In this document: one piece after another, positions 26,616 through 37,979 of the stretch
Numbering within the stretch: the stretch's first letter is position 1
How the letters are laid out: each line of letters starts with the position of its first letter
NCBI GenBank assembly: GCA_024345305.1
Contig: BRON01000017.1
Span: 620,001 to 684,000 of the forward strand
Reading direction: 5' to 3'
DNA: 64,000 nt
Source of the DNA: Mrakia gelida
Taxonomy: Eukaryota > Basidiomycota > Tremellomycetes > Cystofilobasidiales > Mrakiaceae
Notes under the pieces: model-generated
What the model saw: the letters and a program-made list of their open reading frames with translations, nothing else
Told to the model about the DNA's origin: nothing
Database searches by the model: none
Position numbers and translations under genes: made by a program

Positions 26616-27731
26616 CTATCTAAGAAGACGAGCTCCCCCTCGACACCTCCATCTCAGACGAATGAGACGAAAGAGCCTGAAGAGAGAGCTACCTATGCCA
26701 CATCAAGTTCGTAAGCAAGTCGCGTCGCACTAGCAAACCTGACCTCCCCTCCCTCTGAGCGCCATTGGCACCCGAATCGATCCTCCTCTCTTTGCAGAGA
26801 GAAGGAAAGCACATCGGTTTCCCTAGCCAACAATCACGCGTCGATAGCGAGGAGAACAGAGGGTCGATTTAGGGGAGGAGTGAAGGTAGGAAGCGGAACG
26901 AACGCGACACGAAAAGAAACCAAAAGAAAACGCGACTGAAGAAAGGCAAAGGGAGACGAGGCGAGAACGAGAACGAGAGTAACTAACCAAGCAAAAACTG
27001 GTAAAAAGAATGAGAGACGATGTGAGTTAGTATGGTGAAGGGTGGAGCGAAGAGGAGAGAGAGAAAAGGGAGCCTCTCCGAAGAGGGGAAAGCACATCGG
27101 TAACATCTAGCTTCGCTATGCCGGCCCAGCCTCGAGGGGGACTGGAAAACGCAAAGGGAGACGAGGAGACGAAGAGAACGAACGAAAAACGAACCAAGGA
27201 AAGCGGAAAGCGGAAGACGGACTGCAAACGACAAGAAGGTATGTATGTTAGTATGTAGAAGGGTCGAAGGAAAGAAAGGAGGTGGAAGGGGACTTACAAA
27301 GGAAGGGAGGGAAGATGTGGTTGGAGGTCAGAACGAAACGGAGGGTCGTTTCTCTTGAGTGATTTCGAGCGAGGGCAGTTGTCGAAGCGGACTCAAACGA
27401 AGGTGCCCGCGCAGCAGCGCAAAAGCGCAGTCGAGGGGTTGGCAAAAATCTCTCATGACGACAATATTGGGGCTTCTGTGAGAAGAAGGTGGGGCGAAGA
27501 AAGGATGTCTGAGCGAGATTAGATCGACGCGTCGAGGAGTTGGATCGACGAGGTAGAGGAGTAGGAAGAAAGGAAGGGGAGGAAGAGTTTCGGTTCGAGA
27601 GGGAAGAGCGAAACGCGCTCATGTCGTGCTGTTAACAGGAGTGGATGGAGAGAACGGTCAGACCTGTTCACCTCGTCGACGCGTTGGCGAGGTCGAGAAG
27701 CTCAGGGCTTGAAAATTGGGATCAGAACTGG
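26616..27731 (-). repeat. Dispersed repeat, copy B (inverted)
   Basis: Reading the minus strand from 27731, this copy carries the head CCAGTTCTGATCCCAATTTT, a CAG acceptor before GACATGAGCGC, and a long block almost identical to copy C. That block includes TTCACAGAAGCC-type text, the phrase ATTTTTGCCAACCCCTCGAC, and an intron-like segment that runs GTAAGTCCCC, TACTAAC, TTTGCAG. Copy B then has an extra segment, with another CATACTAACTCACATC plus acceptor, that is also in copy A but missing from copy C, and finally the shared tail. It appears to be the fullest of the four copies. No transposition enzymes or terminal repeats were seen. Confidence 0.8.
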
Positions 27732-28433
27732 GGTCGGGAGAGGAGAGAGATTTGAGTCCTTTGAGCGCTTTCCGACCTTTCTATAGACCAGGAGATATGT
27801 ACGATGAGGTCAGCTTTAGAATTGGAGGACGAGACCGAGTCGAAGAAGAGGACGAGGTACGCAAAGCGGCGAACAAGGGAGACGAACTGGGTCGAAGGAG
27901 GGCAAAGAACGAAGCTGAGCTCGCCGTTTCGAGCACTGACGTTAGCAGAGGGAGGCGGAGGAGCATACATGCTCGTCTGTCACCGATCTAAACTGAATGA
28001 AATCGATATCAAGAAGCTGATCCGTCGGACAACGATCTCGCGGAGACTCGAGACGTGTTTCGAGGACAAGCAGAAACGACGATCCCTTCCTCCGCGCTCT
28101 TGCACCCGCTCACAGTTGCCCCTTGTGCATGCTTGAGCAAAGAGGGTACGTCTCTGTCTCGTTTCAGCCCTCGTAAGACTGAAGAGGCGAAGCGAAGAAC
28201 TCGTCAAGTTCATTGCGCCTCACGAACCTCGCTCGTCGCGTCAACCCAAACGGCTCTCGAGGAAAACGAGATGAGACAAACGTTCTATAATATTAATAGG
28301 TAGGCGAATAAACAGGCATGAAAGATCGTGGTGGGTACGAGAACTCGGGATAATTAAAGAAAAGGAAACCAAAAACAGGACAAGCGACTCGACGACTGGA
28401 ACCAAAAGCAAAACAACCCCCCCCCTCCCCGCC
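27732..28433. other. Intergenic, no gene seen
   Basis: This AT-richer stretch ends with the 3' untranslated region of the arrestin-like gene. Short open frames on both strands have no splice or composition support. A run of ten C residues lies at about 28417-28426. Confidence 0.35.
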
Positions 28434-31400
28434 TCAACCACCATACCGATCCCTCAACTCCTTCAGCTTGGCCTTCGAGAAGCTCTTATCCAACGTCCCA
28501 ATCATCTTTGCATTGGATTTCTCCTTCGGCGGCTGAGAGGCGGCGGTCGTCCACGAGGGAGACGGGGACATCAAGCTCGCTGCTGAGGAGAGGGAAGCTT
28601 TCGACGCGCCGGTGGTGTTGAGGAAGACGGGAGCGGAGGTGGATTTGATGAGGTTTCGAGGCGGTGCGGCGAGGGAGGTGGTGGTGGGTGTGGAAGAGAG
28701 AGTGTTGGCGAGGAAGGCCGGTGTTGAGCTAGCGGAGGAGGAGATGGGAGGGGGTGGTTTGCTCCGGTTTGAAGCTGTGGGAAATTTGGGTTTGGTTGAG
28801 GTCGCTGCTGGGGAGGAGGAGGAGGGAGGCTTGGTTTCCGTTTCGATGACCGTGGCCCAGATCTGCAAGATGAAGCGAAGAAAGAAAGAAGTCAGCGTCG
28901 AAGGTCGAGATCGAAAGCGAGATCAACAAAGCGAACCGACCTTTGTCACATCAGCGACCTTTCCGCCTTTCCCACCTCTCGCAGACCTCCCGTCGTACTT
29001 CTTCTGCTCCCCCGATTCCTCATCCTCTTTCGTGAGTCCAGCGAACTGAGTCTTTTTTAAACGACTGGCGAACTTCGTTGGGATGACGATCTCGGGATCC
29101 GAATCGTTCGTGGGTTGGAGGACGGGTGAAGTCGACGAGGAGAGGTTGAGGGAAGAGTTCTTGGCGGGGGGACGAGCGACAGAAGGAGCGGGTGCCGAGG
29201 GAGGAGTGGCTTTGGATGAAGGAGCGACGACTGAAGCGTGGGCCTGAGACGCGACGACGACCTTCTCCCTCTCCCGCTCGCCCGACCTCCTCCCTGTTCC
29301 CGTCGCCGGCACATCCTCAGCCGCAACAATCTCTTTCCTCCTCCCGAGCCTGATCGTCCCCTCCGAATCGTCGCCTCGACCTTTCGCCAGAACTGCTCCT
29401 CCCAGCCACGCTCCGACTCGATCCGCCTTGAGGTTCTTGAGACGTTCGATCTCTGCGAGAGCTGATTTGGTCGGAGCGAGGGACGTCGTCGTGGATCGAG
29501 GAGAAGGTTTGGCAGTGGCTGCTGCTGCTGAGTGGGAGGTTGTTGGTGTGCGAGGAGCTTCGGGAGTCGAGATCTCGTTGAGAGGTTTGGTTGAGGAGGG
29601 AGGGAGGATCGCTGGAGGGTATGGGAGGTTGGGAGTCGCGTCTCGGGAGGTGGTTCTCGAGAGAGGAACGTTCCTGGTTGCTTGAGTTGGAGGAGCCGTC
29701 GCGGTGGAAGAAGTCGCGAGAGCAGGCATCGTCGTCGACCTTGGAACGGACGCGTCGACCTTCCCTCCTCCTCCTCCTCCCCTCTCATCAGCCGAGCTTC
29801 TTCTCGCTCCGACGCCCAGCCTCCTATCCTCCACCATTCCGCCGGCGACATCCGCTTCCTTCCTCCTCTCCTTCCTCCGTTCCTTCTCCTCAGCAGCCTT
29901 CTCAAACGCCTCCAACAACGACGGCTTCACCGCAACAACCTTCTCCCTCTCCTCCAGCTTCTTCCCTCTTCCCACTCCAGCCGCATCCAAAACTGACGGC
30001 TTTGTCCTCACCGAAGGCACAGGAGGAGCAGGCAACGTCTTGTTGATCGCTGCTTCCCTCTTCCTCCTCTCTTCCTCCTCTTCGTTCGAGTTCCAACTCG
30101 GCTGACCAACGATCCTCCCGTCCACTACGAACAACGCAGCCTGGCTGTTCTCCTCCGCCTCCTCGACCATCCTCTCCAGTTCAGCAACACTCTTCATCGT
30201 TCCAGCTGTGCTTTCCCCTGCTTCTCCGATAGGATCGAAGTAGCCTCTGCCACCCCCGGCCAGTTGAGGGAGAGAGATCGCTTTGGGCGAGAGGACCTCG
30301 TGAGGTTGACTGCTGCTCGGGTAGGGGACGAAGCCTGGTGGAGTTGGGGAAGGAAGGGCTGGAGGAGGAGGTTGGCGTTGACTGTAGGATCCTGGAGCTG
30401 GGGAGGGAGCCGAGCGGGGAGGGGGTTGGTGATGGTCGACGCGACGGAGGAAGTTGGAGTCGATGGGAACGCGGCAGGAGGAGGAGGAGGGAGGTCGAGG
30501 TGAAGAAGCGAACTGATGATGTTGGTGTTGCTGCTGCCATGGGTTGTCGATCGTCGAAGCTGCTTCGTCGAGGAAGGAGACGAGGTTGGATCGAGGAGGG
30601 GAGACGGATCGACCTCTGTTCTTCGACGAGTCTCGAAGGTGATGCGAGATTCGTTCGGCTTGAGGCGAGAGGACCTGAGGAGGGATGGGAGGAGTTGGGT
30701 GGCTGTGGTAGTCGTAGGGAGCTGGAGTAGTGTTGCTTCGAAGAGGAGGGTGATGCTGGTGGTGTTGAGTAAGGTTCGAGGGAGGAGGGGGAGCTGCTTG
30801 GGACGAGAAAGGAGGAGCGTATCCTTGCCACCCTCCTCCGACGGGAGAGTACGCGTCCATGGCCGACGAGGGACGAGGAGGAGCTGGCCATTGTTGCTGC
30901 TGAGGTGCGTATCCCATCGACGAAGGAGGTCTTGAGCCGGCGTAAGGCTGAGCTCCCCACGACGAAGGAGGAGGAGCGGCGGACGCGGCTCGAGGATCCC
31001 AGACCGAAGGCGAGTACATCGCGATGGGCGAGTCCGTGACGAAGGGAGTCCCAGGCGACGGGAAGCCTCGTCCCGATCCGTTCGACCAGGGTATCGGCGA
31101 AGCGAAGGGAGGGGGGAGAGGGGTTTGAGGAGGATGGAATGACATCGCCGACGAGGATCGTTGTTGTTGCTGAGTCGGGTGGAACGCTGTTGGAGGAGGG
31201 TGGTTGTAAGATTGAGGACTTCCTGTTCGAGTGGCTTGGATCCATGGTTGAGCGAACGTTGTAGGAGGAGGAGTGATGGTCGGATGAAGGGGAGGAGGAC
31301 GGTCGAGGAAAGCTGGTGGAAGGGACGCTGAATGAGCGATGAAGACGGGGAGTTCGAGGTGGATGTCTTTGCTGTTGCGCACAACACAAAGAGGCGAGAA

Positions 31401-33118
31401 GAGAGTCAGCTCGCCGCGAAGAAAGAACGAAGAAGAAAAAGAAGAAGGACGCGTCTCGACTCACCCAAGCACTCCGGTTCCAATCTTCACCTCGACGACA
31501 CACCTCACCTCAAACAACGCGTCCCTCTTCTTCCCTCTCCCATCATCCCTCTTCCCAGCCCTCAAACTCCTCAAATCCTCCGGAATCGTGATCTCCAGCG
31601 GAACGACCGTCTCCGTGTTGGGCATGAACTCGAACTGACTTCCTCGAAACGGAGTCGTGAGGGCGACATCCGAAACGACGAGTTCGTGGGTGTGAGGAGT
31701 CTTGCTGTTTGGGGCGTGCGTCGGAGGAGAGGGGAGGAGAAGTCTTCGAGTGACGGTGAGAGTTGGATTGGAGAGCTGAACACGACGAGAGAGAGAGGAA
31801 TGAGGATCAGCGTTGGGTTTCAACGACGACGACGCGACTCTCCTTTTCAGTCCGTTCCCAGTCAGCCAGGACTCGACTCACCTTCTTCCCACCCCAATTC
31901 CCGACCCTCAACCAAACCACCTCCTTCCTCCCGGCCACAAGACACCTCTCCCCCACTCCAATCTCAACTTTCACCTTCCCTACTCCTCCTGCTCCTCCCG
32001 CACCACCCCAACCCCCAACCTTCCCCTCCCACATCCCCTCATCAGGACCCATCCACTCCTCCCCTTCCCCACCCCACCCTTCCTCCCCTTGTCCATCCAG
32101 CTCGTCCAGGATCCCAACGACAGGAACGTCGCGCGACGTGACGAGGACGGAGGGGGTTTCATTCTTGTACGAGAGGGAGATGGACGAGCGGAGGGAGTAG
32201 TTGATTCGAGCTAGTTTGTTGGGGAGGGTGAGGGAGGAAGGGAGGGAAGAGGGGAGGAGGAAGGAGATGGGGAAGGAGCATTTGCTGGTGAGGAGGGAAG
32301 CGAACGAGCGAGGGAGGGAGGGAGAAGGTCAGCGAGAGAAGAGCTCGACCTGACTGGAGCGGGGGCGAAGGAAGGAGGACCCACCCTTCTCTAGCAGGCC
32401 AGTGACCTTTCGGAAGAGGGAAACGAGGGTCTTGGATTGGGCGGCAGATGTTGCTTGGGGGCTGGAGATGAGGTCGAGCGAAGAGAAGAACGAGAGAGAG
32501 AGGGGGGGAGGAGGGGGTTGTGGTGAGCTCGACTCGCTCTGGACGAACAGGGCTTTGAGAGGAGAGGAAGAGGCGACTGACGAGATCCCTTCCTTGGAAT
32601 CTGTTGATATCGTGGATGAAGATGGCTTTGAGAGTTGTGGATTTAGAGATGAGTTCTGTTGAGAAGGGAAGGAAGGGAGAGAGGGAGGGAAAGAGAGAGA
32701 GGGGGAGGAGGGGGAGGGAGTCAGCTTGACTGGTTCTTTAGACGACGAAGGAGAGGGTTGTTGGTAGTATGAGGCAGATCTGAGCTCGATCGAGTGCTCG
32801 ACGACCTCGAAAGGCAGCCCTCGGGGGTGAAAATCTTCCTCCCTCTTCGCCCTCAACTCTCTCCTGTTCCCTTCAAGGTGACCTCGACCTCGACCTTTCC
32901 TCCCTCTCCCTCCCTCGCCTTCGTCCGACCTCACTACTCGCTCCAGAAGACTCACCTTCTGTTCCTATGAGTTCCACGATCATGGTCCCCAGTCCCAGCT
33001 CGTACTCTGCTCTGGAATCTACTTCAAGCAGAGCAGAGAGGGTTGAACCTGCTGAAGTGACGCCCTGACGAAGGAGAAGCTGAACTTTCAACTTCGGATG
33101 CGAAGAGATCTCGTTCAT
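28434..33118 (-). CDS. Alpha-arrestin-like protein with a very long disordered tail
   Basis: Likely adaptor that brings ubiquitin ligase to membrane transporters or receptors, by family analogy. Exons read downward: 32956-33118, 32385-32655, 31882-32284, 31465-31775, 28941-31371, 28434-28862; 4008 nt, 1335 residues. The arrestin fold is seen in HPKLKVQLLLRQG and VTSAGSTLSALLEVD, MIVELIGTEELISKST, FQGRD, PLPKGHWPAREGKCSFPISF, LARINYSLRSSISLSY and, in the C-lobe, LTVTRRLLLP through LGKDIHLELPVFI. From about residue 400 the chain is Pro/Ser/Gln-rich and disordered, with an acidic-basic helical part (EKERRKERRKEA). The exon 32385-32655 must be read in a different frame from the long Ser-rich open frame there; only that frame gives GHWPAREG. 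I saw no clear PPxY motif. Confidence 0.8.
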
Positions 33119-33486
33119 CGCGAGGAAGGGGGAGTCGTACGATAGAGACTCTCTCTATCTCGAGGTCGTGGTCGTGGTGGTTGGGAAGAACAAGAGGACA
33201 TTACGAGCGAAAAGGAACCAAGAGGGGAGGGGGGGAGAGGATAGGGGCGAGAGGAACGAGGTGGAGGAGGCGAGAGGGGGGAACGAGCGAGAGAGAGAGT
33301 TTGGAGATGGAGATGGGCGAGAAAACAGCATGCTTTCCCAGCTTTTCTCTCAGCTGCATATATGCATCGACATGCTGAGAATCTATATACGAGCTAAGAA
33401 TTAAGCTTAACTTTGGAAATGAGAGATCGAACTTAGCACTGCGCGACGCGTCTCGTTCCCCCTCCCTCCTTTCGAAGCTCGGAACA
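33119..33486. promoter_or_regulatory. Shared promoter region of two divergent genes
   Basis: About 370-440 bp separate the start of the arrestin-like gene (minus) from the DUF4048-like gene (plus). The stretch includes an AT-rich patch near 33350-33430 (TATATGCATC, CTATATACGAGC) suited to a promoter and a GCGACGCGTCTCG site near 33446. No defined factor site can be assigned. Confidence 0.35.
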
Positions 33487-33555
33487 ATGTCCTCCAACTC
33501 CTTCTTTCTCTCTTTCCTCCTCCTCCCTCCCTCCCTCTCTCTCGCTCGGCCCAGG

Positions 33556-35829
33556 ATGGATTTCGACCTTCCCATCGCTCCTCACCCCACTCCGTTAGCG
33601 ACTCCCCTCTCTCCTCCTACACCTCGCCGATCTCATCTGAAGCAGCTCTCTCTCGCTCCCACGCGCTCTCTGGCGACTTCACCTTCCTCCCACTCCCCTT
33701 CGTTCCCGTCCTCCATCTCACCTCGTCCAAGATCTTCAACGGATGGGCACTTCAACACTACTCCCACTCCCACCTCCAACTCGTCCACTCCACCTCTGAG
33801 TCAACCTACGAGTCCCTCTCCTCTCTCGCGTTCAGGATCGATAGGGAGGAATCCGCAACGTCGCCAGTCCTCGATTTCCTACTCCCCCAACCGCGCTTCC
33901 TCCTTCCAGTTCGGAGCTCAGCAACAGCACATAGGAGGATCACCCTTGGGGCTAGGGTTGGGGAAGCCAGCAGGGAGGTCGTCGTTCGAAGGAAGGAGGA
34001 GCATGAGCGAGAACGAGAGGTCCTCCCTCGACGAAGATGGAAGGAGATCCTCGAACGAGCTTCCTCCTCCTTCCCTCGCTTCAGCAACCTTCTCACCAGC
34101 AACGAGGAACGGTCAACCTCCCTCGTCGTCATCCCTGGAGAGAGATCCCTCCGATTCGTTGACTCTGGTAGAAAAGTGAGTCCACCTTTATACAGTCTCA
34201 GCCTCTGCGTTGAACAGAACGCAACGCACACGACCCTCGTCCTTCCCCTCCTCCTCCTCGCTTCCTTTTGAGCTCACACCCTCCCTCTTCTTCGCTTTCC
34301 CATTGCTTCTCAGACACTCTGACCTCCTCTCCTACATCGCTCAAAAGGAATCCAAGTCCCTCGAACTCCGTGAAGCTCTCGCTCAGAACGACTCCGAGCT
34401 CGCCTCCCTCAAAAAGAAGTGGTCCTCCATCGTCTCGCGGTCCGCGTCCGGTCGTCCTTCCCCCTCTTCTACCAACTCCAACCTACCCACAGGATCCATT
34501 CCTACCTCGTCGGCCGCCTCGCTCATCGGTGGAGTGGAAGGGGGAGGAGGGTTGTTGAGTCCTGAGGCTCTGCAGAGCGGGAAGAGGTTCTTGACCTCGC
34601 TTCTGGGAGTGGGAGGGGAGGAGGACGTTTCAGGGGAGGCAGCTGGGTCGTCGACGTCGCCTGCGAAGAGGTCGAACGGTGCTGGAGCAGGATCAGGAGG
34701 GTCTACGCCCAGACAGGGACCTCCTCGAACAAGTCTGGATCTCCTTGGATCCGTCGTTCGGTCTGGTCTCGACATGGTCTCTGAATCTCGCGAAGAACCC
34801 TCCCCTCCCAAGGGAACCTCCTCCCTCCCACCTCGACCGCTCGCCCTCTCCTCCTCCTCAGCCAGATCCAAACGTCTTTCCCTCATGTCCTCCACCTCCT
34901 CCTCATCCTCCACCTCCTCGACAGCTCCCTCCTCCCTCGACCTCGTCTCCGCCTCCTCCTCCAACCCTCGCGGATCCTCTTCCCAAGGAGGGTCCTTCGA
35001 CTCAACCACCTCCAGCTCCAGCACCTCCTCTTCGCTCTTCTCTCTCACTCCTACGGACGAGAGGTCAGCTTGGGGATCTGACTCGACGACGAAGGAGACG
35101 AACGGCAGGAACGGGTTGGACGAGCAGGACCATCGATTGGCTGGGATCGGAGAGGACGAGGAGCAGCAGCCGAGGACGCGAGATCCCAGATCGCTCATGG
35201 AGGAGATGTCTTTGTCGAGTGGGAGCAGTCTGAGTGGTGGAGGATGGGGAAAGAGATGGGGAGATCTCGCTACCTCGTTGACGGGAAACGAACAGTTCGT
35301 CCCACCTCCTCCTTCCCCCGCTCTCCTCTTCGCGTTGTCTCGTCTCGCTGCAAGCCTATTCTGACTCCTCGTTTCGTTTTCGTTCTTCTCTCGTCACAGC
35401 TTCCAATCCTCCAAACGAGCAACCCTAGGACTCGCCTCGACCCTCCAATCCACCCTCGTCACGCTCTCCTCCCCTCCACCCACCTCCGTCTCCCACCCTC
35501 TCTCCTCGCCTTCCTCCCACCGCTCCATCATCCCCTCAGCCTCCTCCCTCTTCGCCTCTCCAGCTCTTCCCTCCCCTCCACTCTCCAACCCTCGCTCCCA
35601 CAACAATAACAAGCCCAGCCACTCGAGACACCCTAGCACAACGAAGATGGCGCCATGGGACGCGTCCCACGATCACGACCGCGATGCAGGAGCGGCGGGA
35701 GGACTGCAGGAACCTTTGGTGCCGGTGGGGAGGAGTCCGAGTCCGAGGATTGGGCCGCCTAGTCCGCAGAGGAAGAAGACCAGTACCGGAGCGAGCAGTG
35801 AGGGTGGGGATGATGGGTGGAATTGGTAG
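33556..35829 (+). CDS. DUF4048-like Ser-rich protein
   Basis: Exons 33556-34175, 34314-35294, 35400-35829; 2031 nt, 676 residues. An earlier in-frame ATG at 33487 would add 23 mostly pyrimidine-encoded residues; I prefer 33556 because that added part looks like leader sequence. The N-terminus has RRSHLKQLSLAP, a short motif typical of fungal DUF4048 proteins. In the middle, EKHSDLLSYIAQKESKSLEL and REALAQNDSELASLKKKW form a predicted coiled coil (about residues 205-255). The rest is Ser/Pro/Gly-rich and probably disordered, with repeated runs of serine. Function unknown. Confidence 0.65.
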
Positions 35830-36439
35830 AGCTGGACTCTCGATCTTCCTTTCTCTCTCGCTCATTCTTTATCACGCTCACGTTCTCGGTCAGGTTTCAC
35901 TTCTTTTATTCTTTCTCTTTGGATGGTTACGCACGACGACGAGCTAGTCGCATTCTTTCTCTTTTCTCTTTTCATAACGTAGACGGGACGAGGGAACACA
36001 CGCACGACTTCACTTATCTTCATTTGGCTGTTTACGAACGAGCTTGCGTCGGAAGGTTGATCTTGTTGCGAGGGAGAGAAGAGCGTAGCGTGAGGAGCGG
36101 AAAGGGGATGGGGGGAGGACTCGAAGCGACGGTCGTCGGTCGTTCGTCCTCGCTCGCTCGCACTGAGGTTGAGACCAAACGCGTCTCGTCGCGACTCGCG
36201 TCGACCGGAGCAGCTCGCTCACCTTGGCTTCATTTGCCACGAATCTTCATCGGGAGACAGAATCTACTGCCTTCCTCCTAATCTCTCTCTCTTCTCGAGC
36301 GAGCTCGGCCTCGTTCGACTCCAGTTCGTCCTCCCTCCTTCGGCTGTTCACCTCTTCCTCGTGTTCGACTTGCTGCACTCCTCCACCTCAAACGTAAATT
36401 TCATTATACGTGTATCCTGCTCTAAAGAAGCGTCAGAAA
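35830..36439. other. Intergenic, no gene seen
   Basis: This is the 3' flank of the DUF4048-like gene, then the unique sequence before repeat copy C. Open frames are short and out of step with one another. Confidence 0.35.
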
Positions 36440-37507
36440 GATGGTCAAACGACCCAACTCCTCCTCTTCTCTCCGCCCCGGTTCTGATCCCAATTTTCAA
36501 GCCGTGAGTTTCTCGACCTCAACGCGTCGAGTTGACAACAGATCTGGTCTCTTTCTCCTCTCCCTCCTGTTCACAGAGGGACATGAGCGCGTTTCGCTCA
36601 CCGCGCTCTTCCCTCTCGGACCGAAACTCTTCCTCCCTTGCCTCTCTCCCCACTCCTCTACTGTACCTCGTCAATCCAACTCCTCGACGCGTCGATCTAA
36701 TCTCGCTCAGACATCCTTTCTTCGCCCCACCTTCTTCTCACAGAAGCCTCAAGATTGTCGTCATGAGAGATTTTTGCCAACCCCTCGACTGCGCTTTTGC
36801 GCTGCTGCGCGGGCATCTTCGTTTGAGTCCGCTTCGACAACTGCCCTCGCTCGAAACCACTCAAGAGAAACGACCCTCCGTTTCGTTCTGACCTCCAACC
36901 ACATCTTCCCTCCCTTCCTTTGTAAGTCCCCTTCCACCTCCTTTCTTTCCTTCGACCCTTCTACATACTAACATACATACCTTCTTGTCGTTTGCAGTCC
37001 GTCTTCCGCTTTCTGCTTTCCTTGGTTCGTTTTTCGTTCGTTCTCTTCGTCTCCTCGTCTCCCTTTGCGTTTTCCAGTCCCCCTCGAGGCTGGGCCGGCA
37101 TAGCGAAGCTAGATGTTACCGATGTGCTTTCCCCTCTTCGGAGAGGCTCGATTCGGGCGCTGGTCGTGAGCTGGTGTTTGTTAACAAGTGTTCGGTCGTG
37201 TCTTTCCCTTTTTTCTCATCTCGCGTCGCGTTCCACTTCTACCTTCACTCCTTCCCTTATTCGCCTCCGTTGTCTCGCTATCGACGCGTGATTGTTGGCT
37301 AGAAACACTGATGTGCTTTCCTCCTCTCCTTGCAGAGAGGAGGATCGATTCGGGTGCCAATGGAAACGGAGGGAGGGGAGGTTGGTAGTTAGTGCGACGC
37401 GACTTGCTTACGAATTTGACGTGGCTTAGGTAGCTCTCTCTTTGGATTCCTTCGTCTCAACTTCTGAGAGGGAGGAGTCGAGAGAGAGCTCGACATCTTA
37501 GATAGCT
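36440..37507 (+). repeat. Dispersed repeat, copy C
   Basis: Nearly identical over long stretches to copy B in inverted orientation. In this copy an ATG at 36441, splicing of a GTGAGT...TTCACAG segment (36505-36579) and continuation from GGGACATGAGCGCG would give an open frame of about 125 codons. It starts MVKRPNSSSSLRPGSD and ends at a TGA near 36891, so coding potential cannot be excluded. Downstream lies an intron-like segment GTAAGT (36921) - TACTAAC (36964) - TTTGCAG (37000). Copies A and D do not preserve the same frame, which argues against a conserved protein. The tail motif TTGACGTGGCTTAGGTAGC is at about 37417. Confidence 0.8.
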
Positions 37508-37979
37508 CGTTCTCCCTCAATATGAACTCTTGCGACGCGACTTCGTTTACGCTGCAAGTCAGGTCTTTGAGCGAGAGAGAGCCTTCGAGTCGCAGACGAT
37601 CAAGGCCAGCTTTATCACTTCCCTCTCTCCAGCTATGGGAAGAAGAGGGGATCTCAGCATCCCTCCTTTGAGAAGAAGAGGAGAAAGAGACGGTGCGTCG
37701 CGCCTCAAGAGAATACCCGGCGCCTCTTCTGCATACTTTTAGGATCTCTAAGACGGCCCCGAGAACCAGCCAGGGACCGCACAGTCTCAATTCAAGTCGA
37801 GCAAAAATCAGCTCGCACAAGAAGCCACAGACGCGTCTCCTCGACGACGAAGAGGAGAGGAGCTCTCCGGCTCGAGATCGAGCTCACGCCGACTCAACTT
37901 CCTTACTCTCAACGACGTCCTCCTCTCCAGTCTCTTTTATCTTTGGACCTCCCCTCTATCTTCGCCCCGATTGGCTACC
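37508..37979. other. Intergenic, leader of the ankyrin gene
   Basis: No gene was seen. The sequence joins repeat copy C to the ATG of the AVO2-like gene. Pyrimidine-rich stretches increase toward 37950, as expected for a promoter and leader. Confidence 0.35.

Noticed and set aside
30181..31503. Large Ser-rich minus-strand frames as additional genes
   Set aside because: They are frame-shifted shadows of the low-complexity 2431-nt exon of the arrestin-like gene.
32329..32955. Long Ser-rich open frame read straight through as part of the arrestin-like gene
   Set aside because: Another frame over 32385-32655 gives the arrestin motifs (FQGRD, GHWPAREG) and joins both neighbours in phase; the Ser-rich frame gives none.
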